A DNA stretch of 64,000 nucleotides, taken from the NCBI RefSeq assembly GCF_037026715.1, contig NZ_JBANCG010000008.1, forward strand, positions 124,001 through 188,000, read 5' to 3'. The translations under genes and the position numbers were made by a program. The notes beneath the pieces are model-generated. The model made no database searches. It worked only from the letters and a program-made list of their open reading frames with translations, and was not told the DNA's origin. Shown piece by piece: positions 42,424 to 50,838 of the stretch. Positions within the stretch are counted from its first letter, which is position 1, and each line of letters starts with the position of its first letter. Origin of the DNA: Breoghania sp037026715 (GTDB lineage: Bacteria; Pseudomonadota; Alphaproteobacteria; Rhizobiales; Stappiaceae).

Positions 42424-43482
42424 TCAGAACTTGTAGGCCGGCTGATCCTTGTCGACATAGGTGTCGATCGCGGCCTTGGCGTCCTCGACCAGCTTGGCGC
42501 CGTCGAAGCCCTTGCCGTTCATCTCCTTGACCCAGTCGGCCTCGATGTCCTTGGCGGCATCCTTCCAGCGCTGGGTCTCGGCCTCGTCGAGAATGGTCTG
42601 CTTGTCGCCGAGCTTTTCCAGCGCCGGCGGGCCGGCCATGTCGCCCTTGTCCATGGCGAGACCGGCGAGCCGGGAGGCCTCGCGGCCGGAATTGTCGTCG
42701 ATGACCTTCTTCAGATCGTCCGGCAGGCTGTCGTACGTCGCCTTGTTCATGGCAAAGACCATGAACGACGTATAGAGGCCGCGCGAACCGGAGAAGCCGG
42801 TGTGGTTGTGGACGAGTTCCGGAATGCGCAGCGGCACGGAGACCTCCCACGGCACCACCGCGCCGTCGATGACGTGCTTGGACAGCGCTTCGGGCACCGC
42901 CGGCACGGGCATGCCGACCGGAATGGCGCCGAGCTTTTCCAGAAGCTTGTTGGTCATGCGGGTGGGACCGCGCAGCTTCAGGCCCTTCATGTCCTCAAGC
43001 TTCTCGACCGGCCGGTTGGCATGGACGAGGCCGGGCCCGTGCACGAAGGCGGCGATGACCTTCACGTCCTTGAATTCGTCCTGGAGATCCTTTTCGTAGA
43101 AATCCCAGGCGGCTTCGGAGGTGGGAGCGCCCTTGCCGGCGATGAACGGCAGCTCGAAGGCTTCCGACTTGGGGAAGCGACCGGGCGTATAGCCGGTCAG
43201 CGTCCAGACGATGTCGACCACACCGTCCTTGGCCTGATCGTAGAGAGCGGGCGGCTTTCCGCCGAGCTGCATGGTGGGGAAGATCTGCACGGCGATGCGT
43301 CCGCCGGAGTCCTTTTCCACCTTCTCCGCCCAGGGCGCGATGAAGTACTTCGGGACGGGGGACTGCGGCGACAGGAAGTGGTGAACCTTCAGCGTCACCT
43401 CCTGCGCCTGCGCGGTTGCCCCGAGCCCCAGTCCGAGCGCACCGGCGGCAAGGCACCCCGCAATCGCGAATTTCTTCAGCAT
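42424..43482 (-). CDS. dctP: TRAP transporter solute-binding protein DctP (system 2)
   Basis: A 352-residue periplasmic protein with signal peptide (MLKKFAIAGCLAAGALGLG, cleavage near AQAQE). The mature start EVTLKVHHFLSPQSP, then WAEKVEKDSGGRIAVQIFP, GVVDIVWTLTGYTPGRFPKSEAFELPF, and LRGPTRMTNKLLEKLGAIPVGMPVPAVPEAL. The ATG follows GGAGGAAAG. It aligns by eye along its length with the system 1 protein, so they likely bind related ligands. It may be linked to the PuuE-type gene upstream on the same strand (438 bp gap). Confidence 0.95.
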   Translation of the reverse strand: MLKKFAIAGCLAAGALGLGLGATAQAQEVTLKVHHFLSPQSPVPKYFIAPWAEKVEKDSGGRIAVQIFPTMQLGGKPPALYDQAKDGVVDIVWTLTGYTPGRFPKSEAFELPFIAGKGAPTSEAAWDFYEKDLQDEFKDVKVIAAFVHGPGLVHANRPVEKLEDMKGLKLRGPTRMTNKLLEKLGAIPVGMPVPAVPEALSKHVIDGAVVPWEVSVPLRIPELVHNHTGFSGSRGLYTSFMVFAMNKATYDSLPDDLKKVIDDNSGREASRLAGLAMDKGDMAGPPALEKLGDKQTILDEAETQRWKDAAKDIEADWVKEMNGKGFDGAKLVEDAKAAIDTYVDKDQPAYKF

Positions 43483-43920
43483 GGCTTTCCTCCAACTTTA
43501 CCGCCAGCGGCGGGCAACTCCCGCAACCACGGCTGGACGTGCCCCGGTTGCGACGCGGCGCATTTTGAGCAAAACAATCCTCATTGCCAGCCCAAAATGA
43601 AGAATTGAACCCAAAGTTCGCAATGCAAACAAGCCTCTGAAATTATTTATCTTCCCATCTCCATCCCTACATCTCTGGATTGCAAATCCGGCGAGGGGAA
43701 GGACCAGACGCCGTTGCGCAAGACGGGGACGGCTTCTGCGTATTTCTGACGGTAACGCCGGGCGAGACCTGGACTCATGCGACGAATCGAAGCCTCGGGC
43801 CGGCCCGCAAGCGCGAAATCGCACGCCGGAAGACACCGGCCCGGGACGCAACATTCCCGCCGGCGCCAGGGGCACCGGCGGCTCGGGTCGTGCGAAACGA
43901 AGGTGCCCCCAGGCGGGCCT
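43483..43920. other. Intergenic region upstream of dctP-2
   Basis: About 440 bp including an AT-rich stretch at 43560-43665 that probably carries the TRAP-2 promoter on the minus strand. The 17-bp palindrome of system 1 is not present. No gene is seen. Confidence 0.4.
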
Positions 43921-44832
43921 TTAGCGGGCGGGCCTGTGGTGCTCGTGCCAGTGGCGGGCAATGTCGATGCGGCGCGGCAGCCAGACCTTGTCGTGCCCCT
44001 TCACGTAGTCGATGAAGCGCGCGAGCGCCGCTGCGCGGCCCGGTCGGCCGACGAGCCGGCAATGCAGGCCCACATTCATCATCTTCGCCTGACCGGCGAC
44101 GCCCTCGGCATAGAGCGTGTCGAAGCTGTCCTTCAGATAGGCGAAGAACTGGTCGCCGGAATTGAACCCCTGCGGCGTCGCGAAACGCATGTCGTTGGCA
44201 TCGAGCGTATAGGGAATGATCAGGTGAGGACCGCCGGGGCCTTCCATCCAGTAGGGCAGATCGTCGGCATAGGTGTCGGACAGATAGACGAAGCCGCCCT
44301 CCTCCATGGCGAGCGGAATGGTGTTTTCCGAGCTGCGCCCCTGGTAGAAGCCGAGCGGCCGCTCGCCGGTCACTTCAGTGTGGATGCGCACGGCCTCGGC
44401 GATCGCGGCGCGCTCCTCCTCCACCGGCATGTCCTTGTACTCGATCCACTTGAGCCCGTGCGAGGCGATCTCCCAGCCGGCCTCCTTCATGGCCGCCACC
44501 GCGTCCGGATTGCGCTGCAGCGCCATCGCCACGCCGTAGACGGTCACCGGGACGTCGCGCCCGGTGAACATGCGCCACAGCCGCCAGAAGCCGGCGCGCG
44601 AGCCGTATTCGTAGATCGACTCCATGTTCATGTGGCGCTTGCCAGGCCACGGCGCCGCCCCGACGATCTCTGAGAGAAACGCCTCCGACGCCGCATCCCC
44701 GTGCAGGATGTTGTTCTCGCCGCCCTCCTCGTAGTTGATGACGAACTGGACGGCGATGCGCGCATTGTCCGGCCAGCGCGGGTCCGGCGGGGTGCGTCCG
44801 TATCCGATCATGTCGCGCGGATAATCGGTCAT
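43921..44832 (-). CDS. puuE: PuuE-type polysaccharide deacetylase / putative allantoinase
   Basis: 303 residues from the ATG at 44832 (MTDYPRDMIGYGRTPPDPRW); longer in-frame starts lack similarity. The NodB-fold marks of the cofactor-independent PuuE allantoinases are present: VQFVINYEEGGENNILHGD, YEYGSRAGFWRLWRMF, ASHGLKWIEYKDMP (His), GFYQGRSSENT and MNVGLHCRLVGRPGRA (His). PuuE opens allantoin to allantoate. No uricase, HIU hydrolase or allantoicase is in the window, so a related amide or polysaccharide substrate is possible. It is upstream of, and co-directional with, dctPQM-2. Confidence 0.82.
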   Translation of the reverse strand: MTDYPRDMIGYGRTPPDPRWPDNARIAVQFVINYEEGGENNILHGDAASEAFLSEIVGAAPWPGKRHMNMESIYEYGSRAGFWRLWRMFTGRDVPVTVYGVAMALQRNPDAVAAMKEAGWEIASHGLKWIEYKDMPVEEERAAIAEAVRIHTEVTGERPLGFYQGRSSENTIPLAMEEGGFVYLSDTYADDLPYWMEGPGGPHLIIPYTLDANDMRFATPQGFNSGDQFFAYLKDSFDTLYAEGVAGQAKMMNVGLHCRLVGRPGRAAALARFIDYVKGHDKVWLPRRIDIARHWHEHHRPAR

Positions 44833-45163
44833 TGAATTCTCGCTCCGTGAGGCGTCAGAACTGACGAGGGTGGGTGTGTGCAAGGAAGCCGATCCCGCCG
44901 GCGATTTCAACTGTTGCCGTCAATCCGCGCAGCCTCCCGCAACACCGTGCGTGCGCACCCCCAAGGTTGTCTCCAAGTCGTCATATTCGCGCTAAGCAGT
45001 AAAACAGACCCGAAACTGGCCCGAAACTGGCAAGGGACCGGTCTGATCCGTTTTGCGGCGGGAGTATTTCAGCCTCGGTTGCGTTATTGGCGAGCAAACG
45101 GGCCGAAGCCTGCATTCCATACGGGCAGGTCAGACGGACAAGACTGATGGCAAGGAGACAGTG
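44833..45163. other. Intergenic region with short direct repeat
   Basis: About 330 bp between divergent genes. CCCGAAACTGG occurs twice in tandem near 45007-45028. No gene is seen. Confidence 0.4.
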
Positions 45164-45412
45164 ATGGCGACTTTGAAACCCTCGCTCACCCTCGTCGACA
45201 ACGAGGAGGAGACCCCGGAAAGGGGAAACGCGGGCGGACATGCGGACGGCGTGCCCGGCCAATTGGAAAGCCGATTGCAGGCGATGCGGCAGATGCTCGA
45301 AAGCGCGCCGCACGCGTCTGCGGCGGAGGCGCTGGCCATGCTGCGTCAGGCCTTCCCCGATGCCGATCTCAGCGACCGCGTGCGCGCTCTGGGCTATCGC
45401 CTGGAGGCCTGA
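45164..45412 (+). CDS. Small hypothetical protein
   Basis: An 82-residue acidic protein. The ATG at 45164 follows AAGGAGA at 45152-45158, which supports translation. The N-terminal 35 residues look disordered; the rest (GQLESRLQAMRQMLESAP, ASAAEALAMLRQAFPDADLSDRVRAL) is predicted helical. No family is recognised. It converges on pssA with a 77-bp gap. Confidence 0.6.
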   Translation: MATLKPSLTLVDNEEETPERGNAGGHADGVPGQLESRLQAMRQMLESAPHASAAEALAMLRQAFPDADLSDRVRALGYRLEA

Positions 45413-45489
45413 AGCGCGCAACAAACGCGCGCGGAGGGGGAGGACAGGCGGACAAGATGGCGCCGCCGACGCCCGTCTATCGCAAAGCC

Positions 45490-46371
45490 CTATTCCGGTT
45501 CCGCGCCACCGTCGGATGACGGCTGCGCCTCGGCAAGGTCCTGCGTGCGGGCCTTTTCCTCGTCGGCCAGCACATGCTTGCGCCAGACCCGGCAGGCGAG
45601 CGGGATGGAGGCGAGATAGGCTATGGAGGCCACGCTGAGGACCTCGAACGGATAGCTCACGCCGAGGGCAACCAGCAGCACCGCCGCAACGAAAACGGGG
45701 AGCACAAGGTCCTTGCGCACGCGCATCGCCACCCGCTTGCCCGAGAATGTCGGAAGGCGGGAAACCATCAGGAACGCGACCAGGAAGGTGTAGCCGACGA
45801 TCACCGGCTCGATCTCGCTCCAGCGTTCCAGAATCCCGAGCTGGTGCAGATAGACCGGCAACAGCACCGAAAGCGCCCCGGCGGGCGCCGGCGTGCCGGT
45901 GAAGAAGTTCGCCTGCCAGGCCGGCTTGTCGTGATCGTCCAGCGCCACATTGAAGCGCGCGAGACGCAACGCGGCCGATATCGCGAAGACGAGAACCGTG
46001 ATCCAGCCGAGCGACTTCAGGTCGTTCAGGATCCACGTGTAGAGAATGATCGCCGGCGCCACGCCGAAATTCACGAAATCAGCCAGGCTGTCGAGCTCCG
46101 CGCCGAAGCGCGAGGTGGAGCGTAAAAGCCGGGCGACCCGCCCGTCGATCGCATCAAGCACGGCGGCCAGCACGATGGCGCCGATGGCGAGATCCCAGCG
46201 CGCTTCCAGCGCCATGCGAATGGCGGTCAGCCCCGAACACAACGCCAGCAGCGTCACCAGATTGGGCAGGATCATCTTCAGCGGCACGCGCTGAAAACGA
46301 CGGATGCGCCTGCCGCGCCTCTTGGCGTTTGAACTCGGGCCGGGCTCGAAGGGGGCGAACGGTGTGCTCAT
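45490..46371 (-). CDS. pssA: CDP-diacylglycerol-serine O-phosphatidyltransferase (phosphatidylserine synthase)
   Basis: A 293-residue integral membrane enzyme that makes phosphatidylserine from CDP-diacylglycerol and serine. The CDP-alcohol phosphatidyltransferase motif D-G-x2-A-R-x8-G-x3-D-x3-D is complete (from DGRVAR). About eight hydrophobic segments follow a basic N-terminus. It is the Bacillus/alphaproteobacterial type II enzyme. It starts 4 bp after psd, so psd and pssA form one operon for phosphatidylethanolamine synthesis. Confidence 0.94.
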   Translation of the reverse strand: MSTPFAPFEPGPSSNAKRRGRRIRRFQRVPLKMILPNLVTLLALCSGLTAIRMALEARWDLAIGAIVLAAVLDAIDGRVARLLRSTSRFGAELDSLADFVNFGVAPAIILYTWILNDLKSLGWITVLVFAISAALRLARFNVALDDHDKPAWQANFFTGTPAPAGALSVLLPVYLHQLGILERWSEIEPVIVGYTFLVAFLMVSRLPTFSGKRVAMRVRKDLVLPVFVAAVLLVALGVSYPFEVLSVASIAYLASIPLACRVWRKHVLADEEKARTQDLAEAQPSSDGGAEPE

Positions 46372-46375
46372 GATC

Positions 46376-47077
46376 TCAGCTTACACGGGTGATCGGTGCG
46401 CCGCCGGCGGGGGCGTTCAGGTCCGCCAGCACCGTTTCGCCGGCGACCATGGTCTGGCCAAGGGCCACTTTCGGCGCGGTGCCGGCCGGGAGATAGACAT
46501 CGAGCCGGGAGCCGAAGCGGATCAGTCCGAACCGCTCGCCCCCCTGCACGCTCTCGCCCTCGCGCACGAAACAGACGATGCGCCGGGCCACCAGCCCCGC
46601 GATCTGCACCACCGCGATGCGCCCCTCGCCGGCCTCGATGACGAGGCCGTTGCGCTCGTTGTCGTCGGATGCCTTTTCAAGCTCCGCGTTGAGGAACTTG
46701 CCCGCGCGATAGGCGATCTTTGTCACGGCACCGGCGATCGGCGCGCGGTTCACGTGGCAGTTGAAAACGTTCATGAAGGTGCAGATGCGCACCATCGGCT
46801 CGTTGCCGAGACCAAGCTCGGCCGGCGGCGTGGCCGGCCCCACCATGCAAACGGTGCCGTCGGCGGGCGCGACCACGAGACCGGCACCGACGGGCGTCAC
46901 CCGCGGCGGATCGCGGAAGAAATAGGTGACCCAGCCGGTCAGGATCAGGCCGATCCAGAAGATGAACGGCACGAACCAGCCGACCACGATTGTGATCGCG
47001 GCGGCGATGGCGATGAACGGCCAGCCTTCGCGATGGATCGGAACGGCCGTGCGCTTGATGGTATCGATCAGGGACAT
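46376..47077 (-). CDS. psd: Phosphatidylserine decarboxylase proenzyme
   Basis: A 233-residue pyruvoyl enzyme of the short alphaproteobacterial/archaeal type. An N-terminal hydrophobic segment (IAIAAAITIVVGWFVPFIFWIGLIL) anchors it. VAPADGTV, the His-containing NCHVNRAPIAG and the self-cleavage site FGSRLDVYLP with Ser190 are present; cleavage before Ser190 generates the pyruvoyl group. Directly upstream of pssA on the same strand. Confidence 0.93.
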   Translation of the reverse strand: MSLIDTIKRTAVPIHREGWPFIAIAAAITIVVGWFVPFIFWIGLILTGWVTYFFRDPPRVTPVGAGLVVAPADGTVCMVGPATPPAELGLGNEPMVRICTFMNVFNCHVNRAPIAGAVTKIAYRAGKFLNAELEKASDDNERNGLVIEAGEGRIAVVQIAGLVARRIVCFVREGESVQGGERFGLIRFGSRLDVYLPAGTAPKVALGQTMVAGETVLADLNAPAGGAPITRVS

Positions 47078-47668
47078 GGTGCCTATCTAGAGCTTCTCGC
47101 ACGGCATTGCCATGCCGGGCCGCCATCAATGCACCATCGGGGCGGGGTAGATCAATCGGGGATCTCAAAGACCGGCCTCAGACCCGGGCTTATTCCGATT
47201 TCTGGGCGACGGCCTACGGCGCGCCGACTTCTGGATTCCGGACCGGCGCTCGGCTTTGCATCGCTTGTCCGGAATGAGGGAGGGTTTGGTAGATTTCATG
47301 TCTGCTACAAACGCCCTCATTCCGGGCGGTCTGCACCAAAGGCGCATGGCCCGACCCGGAACCCAGCACGAGACGTGCGCGCAAGCCCGCTCCACGCGTG
47401 ACGCTCGCCCAACGCCGAGATCGCGCAGCACTCGCATTCCTGCCGCTGACCGGCGTTCGCGCCCCCAACAGGCTACAGGGTCCGGGTATTCGCCTTTTCT
47501 GATGAGCGGCTTTTCCTGATCATCCTCAGACCTGCGCCTTTGGGCACCGGCGGCCACGGGAAAACATTGCCTAGGCCGATTGGCAAAATCTACCGGCTGA
47601 TAGCCTGTGTTTCCAAAGTAAAATCCAAAACCGAATGAATTACAGCGCATTAATGCTTGTCGGATTAT
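47078..47668. other. Intergenic region with inverted repeat
   Basis: About 590 bp between psd and the sigma-54-type promoter. Frames crossing it on both strands have no ribosome site or recognisable product. It contains the inverted repeat at 47269-47325 and is AT-rich from about 47600. Confidence 0.5.
47269..47325. repeat. Inverted repeat in intergenic DNA
   Basis: CCGGAATGAGGG (47269-47280) and CCCTCATTCCGG (47314-47325) are perfect 12-bp inverted arms around 33 bp. It looks like one more palindromic intergenic repeat type, different from the REP units at 12.2, 18.1 and 32.0 kb. Confidence 0.65.
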
Positions 47669-47684
47669 TGGCACAAGAATTGCG
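47669..47684 (+). promoter_or_regulatory. Sigma-54 (RpoN) promoter
   Basis: TGGCACAAGAATTGCG matches the -24/-12 consensus TGGCAC-N5-TTGC with exact GG-to-GC spacing (GG at 47670-47671, GC at 47682-47683). The predicted start, near 47695, leaves a 23-nt leader to the ATG at 47718. An enhancer-binding activator would be needed; none is encoded nearby. Confidence 0.7.
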
Positions 47685-47717
47685 TAATGGATGCAGAGTT
47701 TATTTAGGGAGATTTCC

Positions 47718-48497
47718 ATGACGACGATAGGCTCCGCGTCATATCACGATTACAGGTTCAATTATGCCGGATTGGGCAAAACGAATAGCGGCACGGAAGA
47801 CGAAGGGGCTCCGGCGAGCCAGCTTGCAGGCGCAGGCAATGCATCGCAGAACGGCGTCGATGGCTCCGCGCCGCGCTCCCTTGCCGATTTCAAGGCAAGC
47901 CTGCTCTCGTCGGGCGGCCTGAAGCCGGTCAATATCGCCGAACTGCCTGAAGACGCATATCAAACCTATATGGACGGCGAGGAGCGGCGTCTCGAAGCCA
48001 ACGCGCGCTATCTCGAGAACCAGTACACCGACACCTCATGGACGGAATCGGTCGAAGCGTCGCTCAAGGCGTTTCCGCCGGAGGACAATCCGGCCACGCA
48101 GACCTACGCGACGGTTGTCGTCGACGGAGAGGTCGTGGCGACGATCGACAATCAGGGTGTCGTCTCCTCGGATGAGGAATTGGGAGCCAAGCTAAGGGAT
48201 ATCCTGTCGGACGAGGTCAACGGCACAAATGGACCCGATCTGGCCCAGGCCCGCGCCGAGCAGATCGCCGATCTTCTTGGCGGAGAAATCGTCAAGGCAG
48301 ATACGGCGATAACCCAAACGGAGTTCGAGGCGCTCCCCTCCGCGGACGAACTTCAGCAATCCGTGGATTACGAAGCGATGAAAAAAGACCCGATGTTCGA
48401 ACAGCTTCAGAACATGATCGCCCGGATGGAGAATTTGAAGGAACAGAGGGAAGAATACGTGACAGGGGCAGCGGCGGGAACAGACGTTCTGATCTGA
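47718..48497 (+). CDS. Hypothetical acidic protein under sigma-54-type promoter
   Basis: A 259-residue acidic protein with no recognised family and no cysteine. The ATG at 47718 follows AGGGAG at 47706-47711. The N-terminal 70 residues are Gly/Ala/Ser-rich; the middle has a short beta-type segment (TYATVVVDGEVVATIDNQGVVSS); the C-terminal part is helical (LQNMIARMENLKEQREEYV). No signal peptide or membrane helix is seen. It is convergent with the RTX gene. Composition is less GC-rich at third positions than neighbours. Sigma-54 control suggests nitrogen, flagellar, envelope or stress regulation, but the function is unknown. Confidence 0.75.
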   Translation: MTTIGSASYHDYRFNYAGLGKTNSGTEDEGAPASQLAGAGNASQNGVDGSAPRSLADFKASLLSSGGLKPVNIAELPEDAYQTYMDGEERRLEANARYLENQYTDTSWTESVEASLKAFPPEDNPATQTYATVVVDGEVVATIDNQGVVSSDEELGAKLRDILSDEVNGTNGPDLAQARAEQIADLLGGEIVKADTAITQTEFEALPSADELQQSVDYEAMKKDPMFEQLQNMIARMENLKEQREEYVTGAAAGTDVLI

Positions 48498-48521
48498 ACA
48501 CGCAGCCTGAACATGACATAT

Positions 48522-48555
48522 GAAGCCCGGGACTGACATGGTCGCCCCGGACTTC
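48522..48555. terminator. Hairpin between convergent genes
   Basis: GAAGCCCGGG (48522-48531) pairs with CCCCGGACTTC (48545-48555) with a mismatch. It lies between the ends of the hypothetical and RTX genes and may serve both directions. No T run. Confidence 0.4.
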
Positions 48556-48578
48556 ATTGCTCTGTTCAAAGACCGTTA

Positions 48579-49397
48579 TCAGGCGGCCAAAAGCCCGGTC
48601 AGGTCGTAAGTTGATCCGGCGCCGTTTTCGGTGACCAGATATTCGACGACGTAGTGCCCACCCAGGAAGAAATCCTCGATAATCACAGCGTTGTCGACGG
48701 CGGAATCGTCCGAATAATCGGCCCAAGAGAAGAACCAAAGATCGTCGCCAACCTGGGAATACCCGAGATCGGCATCAGTATAGCTGACGATGAGCACGTC
48801 GCTGGTGTCCTCGGTTGCGTCGGTGCGGGCCGAGCCGGTGTTCGTGACGCCATCGTTGATGTAGTCGAAGCCCTGGCCGTTATACTGATACTGATCGTTG
48901 CCGGCACCGCCCCAGAGCCGATCGCTCCCGGCACCTCCGTCCATGATGTCGGCACCAGCATCGCCGAAGAACGTGTCGTCGCCCGTCTGCCCGAACATTG
49001 TGTCATTGCCGGCGCCGCCGACAAACGTATCGTCGCCGGTTCCGCCTTCCATGTAGTCGTTGCCGGCCCCGCCCGTCAGCCAGTCGTCGCCGGATCCGCC
49101 GTAAAGCTGGTCGGTGCCATCGCCGCCATAGAGAGCGTCATCGCCGGTTCCGCCATAGAGGATGTCGTTACCGGCCTCTCCGTCGAGCATGTCGTTCCCG
49201 TCATAGCCATAGAGCGTGTCGTTGCCGGTACCACCCTCTACCCAATCGTTGTAGGCGCTCCCAAGAACGGTATCGTTGCCGCCCTCGGCATAGACAGTCC
49301 ACCACGCCTGATGTTCCGGCCAGCCGGAGGGCGGTGTGGCCGTTTCGGTGCGCAGGTCGATTGTTTCGCCATTGTTTGTGCCGGTCCGTGTAGGCAT
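48579..49397 (-). CDS. RTX calcium-binding repeat protein, type I secretion substrate
   Basis: A 272-residue protein without a Sec signal. Residues about 38-170 consist of glycine/aspartate nonapeptides of the GGxGxDxLx kind (GGTGNDTLYGYDGND, GGAGNDYMEGGTGDD and others), which form a calcium-bound beta-roll. The C-terminal 100 residues hold no recognisable enzyme domain and end in an uncleaved hydrophobic tail (STYDLTGLLAA) suited to type I export. The ATG at 49397 follows AGGAG. It is the third gene of a unit with the ABC and HlyD components. Because no catalytic domain is seen it may be a surface or matrix protein. Confidence 0.88.
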   Translation of the reverse strand: MPTRTGTNNGETIDLRTETATPPSGWPEHQAWWTVYAEGGNDTVLGSAYNDWVEGGTGNDTLYGYDGNDMLDGEAGNDILYGGTGDDALYGGDGTDQLYGGSGDDWLTGGAGNDYMEGGTGDDTFVGGAGNDTMFGQTGDDTFFGDAGADIMDGGAGSDRLWGGAGNDQYQYNGQGFDYINDGVTNTGSARTDATEDTSDVLIVSYTDADLGYSQVGDDLWFFSWADYSDDSAVDNAVIIEDFFLGGHYVVEYLVTENGAGSTYDLTGLLAA

Positions 49398-49524
49398 ACC
49401 TATTCTCCTATGTTACCGGCGAACCATTCGCCGGTCGCAGACGGACGCAGCAGTCCTGCTGTCCAGGCGTTCGGCCTGCTGCGTCCGTTTCTCTGGCGCA
49501 AGGTCGCGCCGTAAACATGCGACG

Positions 49525-50838
49525 TCACTCCTCCCTGAAGACCCGGCTCGCATGGTCCTGGATGGGCTTGACGAGATACGAGAGCACCGTGCGATCGCCG
49601 GTGCGAATGAATGCTTCCACGGGCATGCCCGGGAGGAGGGCAAGGCCTGATGGCAGGCGCCGGAGCTCGTGATCGGGAATTCGGATCGCCGCACGGTAGA
49701 AGTTCGTCCCGGTTGCCTGATCGGTCTCCAGATCGGCCGAAACCCGAATGATCGACCCCGTCAGTTCGGGCGTGGTGTTGCGGTTGAATGCCGACAGGCG
49801 CAATGTGGTGGGCAAACCTGTTGAGATCTGGTCGATGTCTTGCGGAGATACCCGCGCCTCTACGGTCAGGACACTGGAGCGCGGCACAATCTCCATCAAT
49901 GTCTCGGCTGCCGTCACGACACCGCCGACCGTGTGCACAGATAACAGGTGGACCACGCCTGAGATCGGGGCCTTGACGTCCGCATGAGCCAGACGGTTGC
50001 GCGCCGTCACCTCGTCCTCCGCCAACGTTGCAAGCTGATTGGCGACATCTCTCAATTCGGCCGCCACCTCCGTCTGCGCTTCCCGATCGACCTGAAGGAT
50101 TTGAAGCTGCAACTCGGCGATCGCGCCCCGCAAGGCGGCGGCGGACGCCTTGAGTTGACCGCTCTCGCCGTGCAGGCGGGCGGTGCTGCGGTCCAGATTG
50201 TTGACCCGGCTCAATGAGGTCAGTCCCAGTTTGAACAGACGGCGCTGACCGTCCAGTTCCTTTCCGATCAGCTCGATTTCCCGGACCTTCGCCTGCTGTT
50301 GCAGTTCCAGACCATCGATCTGCTGGTGGAGCTGCAGGATCTGCTCGCGCAGGCGTGCTTTTCGCCCGTCGCGAGACGCCCGACGGTCCTGGAACAGCCG
50401 CCGCTCATTGGCCATGGCCAGTCTCGCGTCGTCGCCGTGCAGACGATGGCGGAGTTCTTGCGACACGGCCGCCTCCAAGGCCCCGTCCCGCTCCGCTTCC
50501 AGCCGCGCCTGACGCGCCAGCAACTGGGTGATGCTTTTTTCGATGGCAGCGAGGTTGGCGCGAGCGGCGGTGTCATCCATCAGGACAACCGTTTCCCCCG
50601 CTTCGACCCGCTGGCCTTCACGCACCATGAGCTTGGCAATGATGCCGCCTTCGGGATGCTGAACCTTTTTGACATTCCCCTCGACCACGAGAACGCCGGC
50701 CGCCACGACGGCACTGGAAAGCTCAGCGGTCGCGGCCCATCCGCCGATACCGCCGAACAGGAGCAGAATCCCGGCGAAGCCGGCCAGAAGATTTCTGCGC
50801 AGGGAGCGGACAAGAATGGTGCGTTCCGTCTCTTTCAC
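49525..50838 (-). CDS. Type I secretion membrane fusion protein (HlyD/PrtE family)
   Basis: A 437-residue periplasmic adaptor. One N-terminal membrane helix (LLAGFAGILLLFGGIGGWAATAEL), a biotinyl-lipoyl-like half-motif (VVEGNVKKVQHPEGGIIAKLMVREGQRVEAGE), long alpha-hairpins (about 100-280) and a second lipoyl half with KAPISGVVHLLSVHTVGGVV, then a beta-barrel domain. The start is GTG at 50838, overlapping the ABC gene stop (GTGA). It joins the inner-membrane ABC protein to a TolC-type channel, which is not encoded in this window. Confidence 0.92.
   Translation of the reverse strand: MKETERTILVRSLRRNLLAGFAGILLLFGGIGGWAATAELSSAVVAAGVLVVEGNVKKVQHPEGGIIAKLMVREGQRVEAGETVVLMDDTAARANLAAIEKSITQLLARQARLEAERDGALEAAVSQELRHRLHGDDARLAMANERRLFQDRRASRDGRKARLREQILQLHQQIDGLELQQQAKVREIELIGKELDGQRRLFKLGLTSLSRVNNLDRSTARLHGESGQLKASAAALRGAIAELQLQILQVDREAQTEVAAELRDVANQLATLAEDEVTARNRLAHADVKAPISGVVHLLSVHTVGGVVTAAETLMEIVPRSSVLTVEARVSPQDIDQISTGLPTTLRLSAFNRNTTPELTGSIIRVSADLETDQATGTNFYRAAIRIPDHELRRLPSGLALLPGMPVEAFIRTGDRTVLSYLVKPIQDHASRVFREE

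Noticed and set aside
43655..43690. tRNA-Cys-like anticodon arm (ctggattgcaaatccgg)
   Set aside because: No T-arm, D-arm or acceptor pairing could be found around it, so it is not a tRNA gene.
47165..47719. Minus-strand frame of 184 codons upstream of psd
   Set aside because: It spans the inverted repeat and an AT-rich promoter region, has no ribosome site and no recognisable product.
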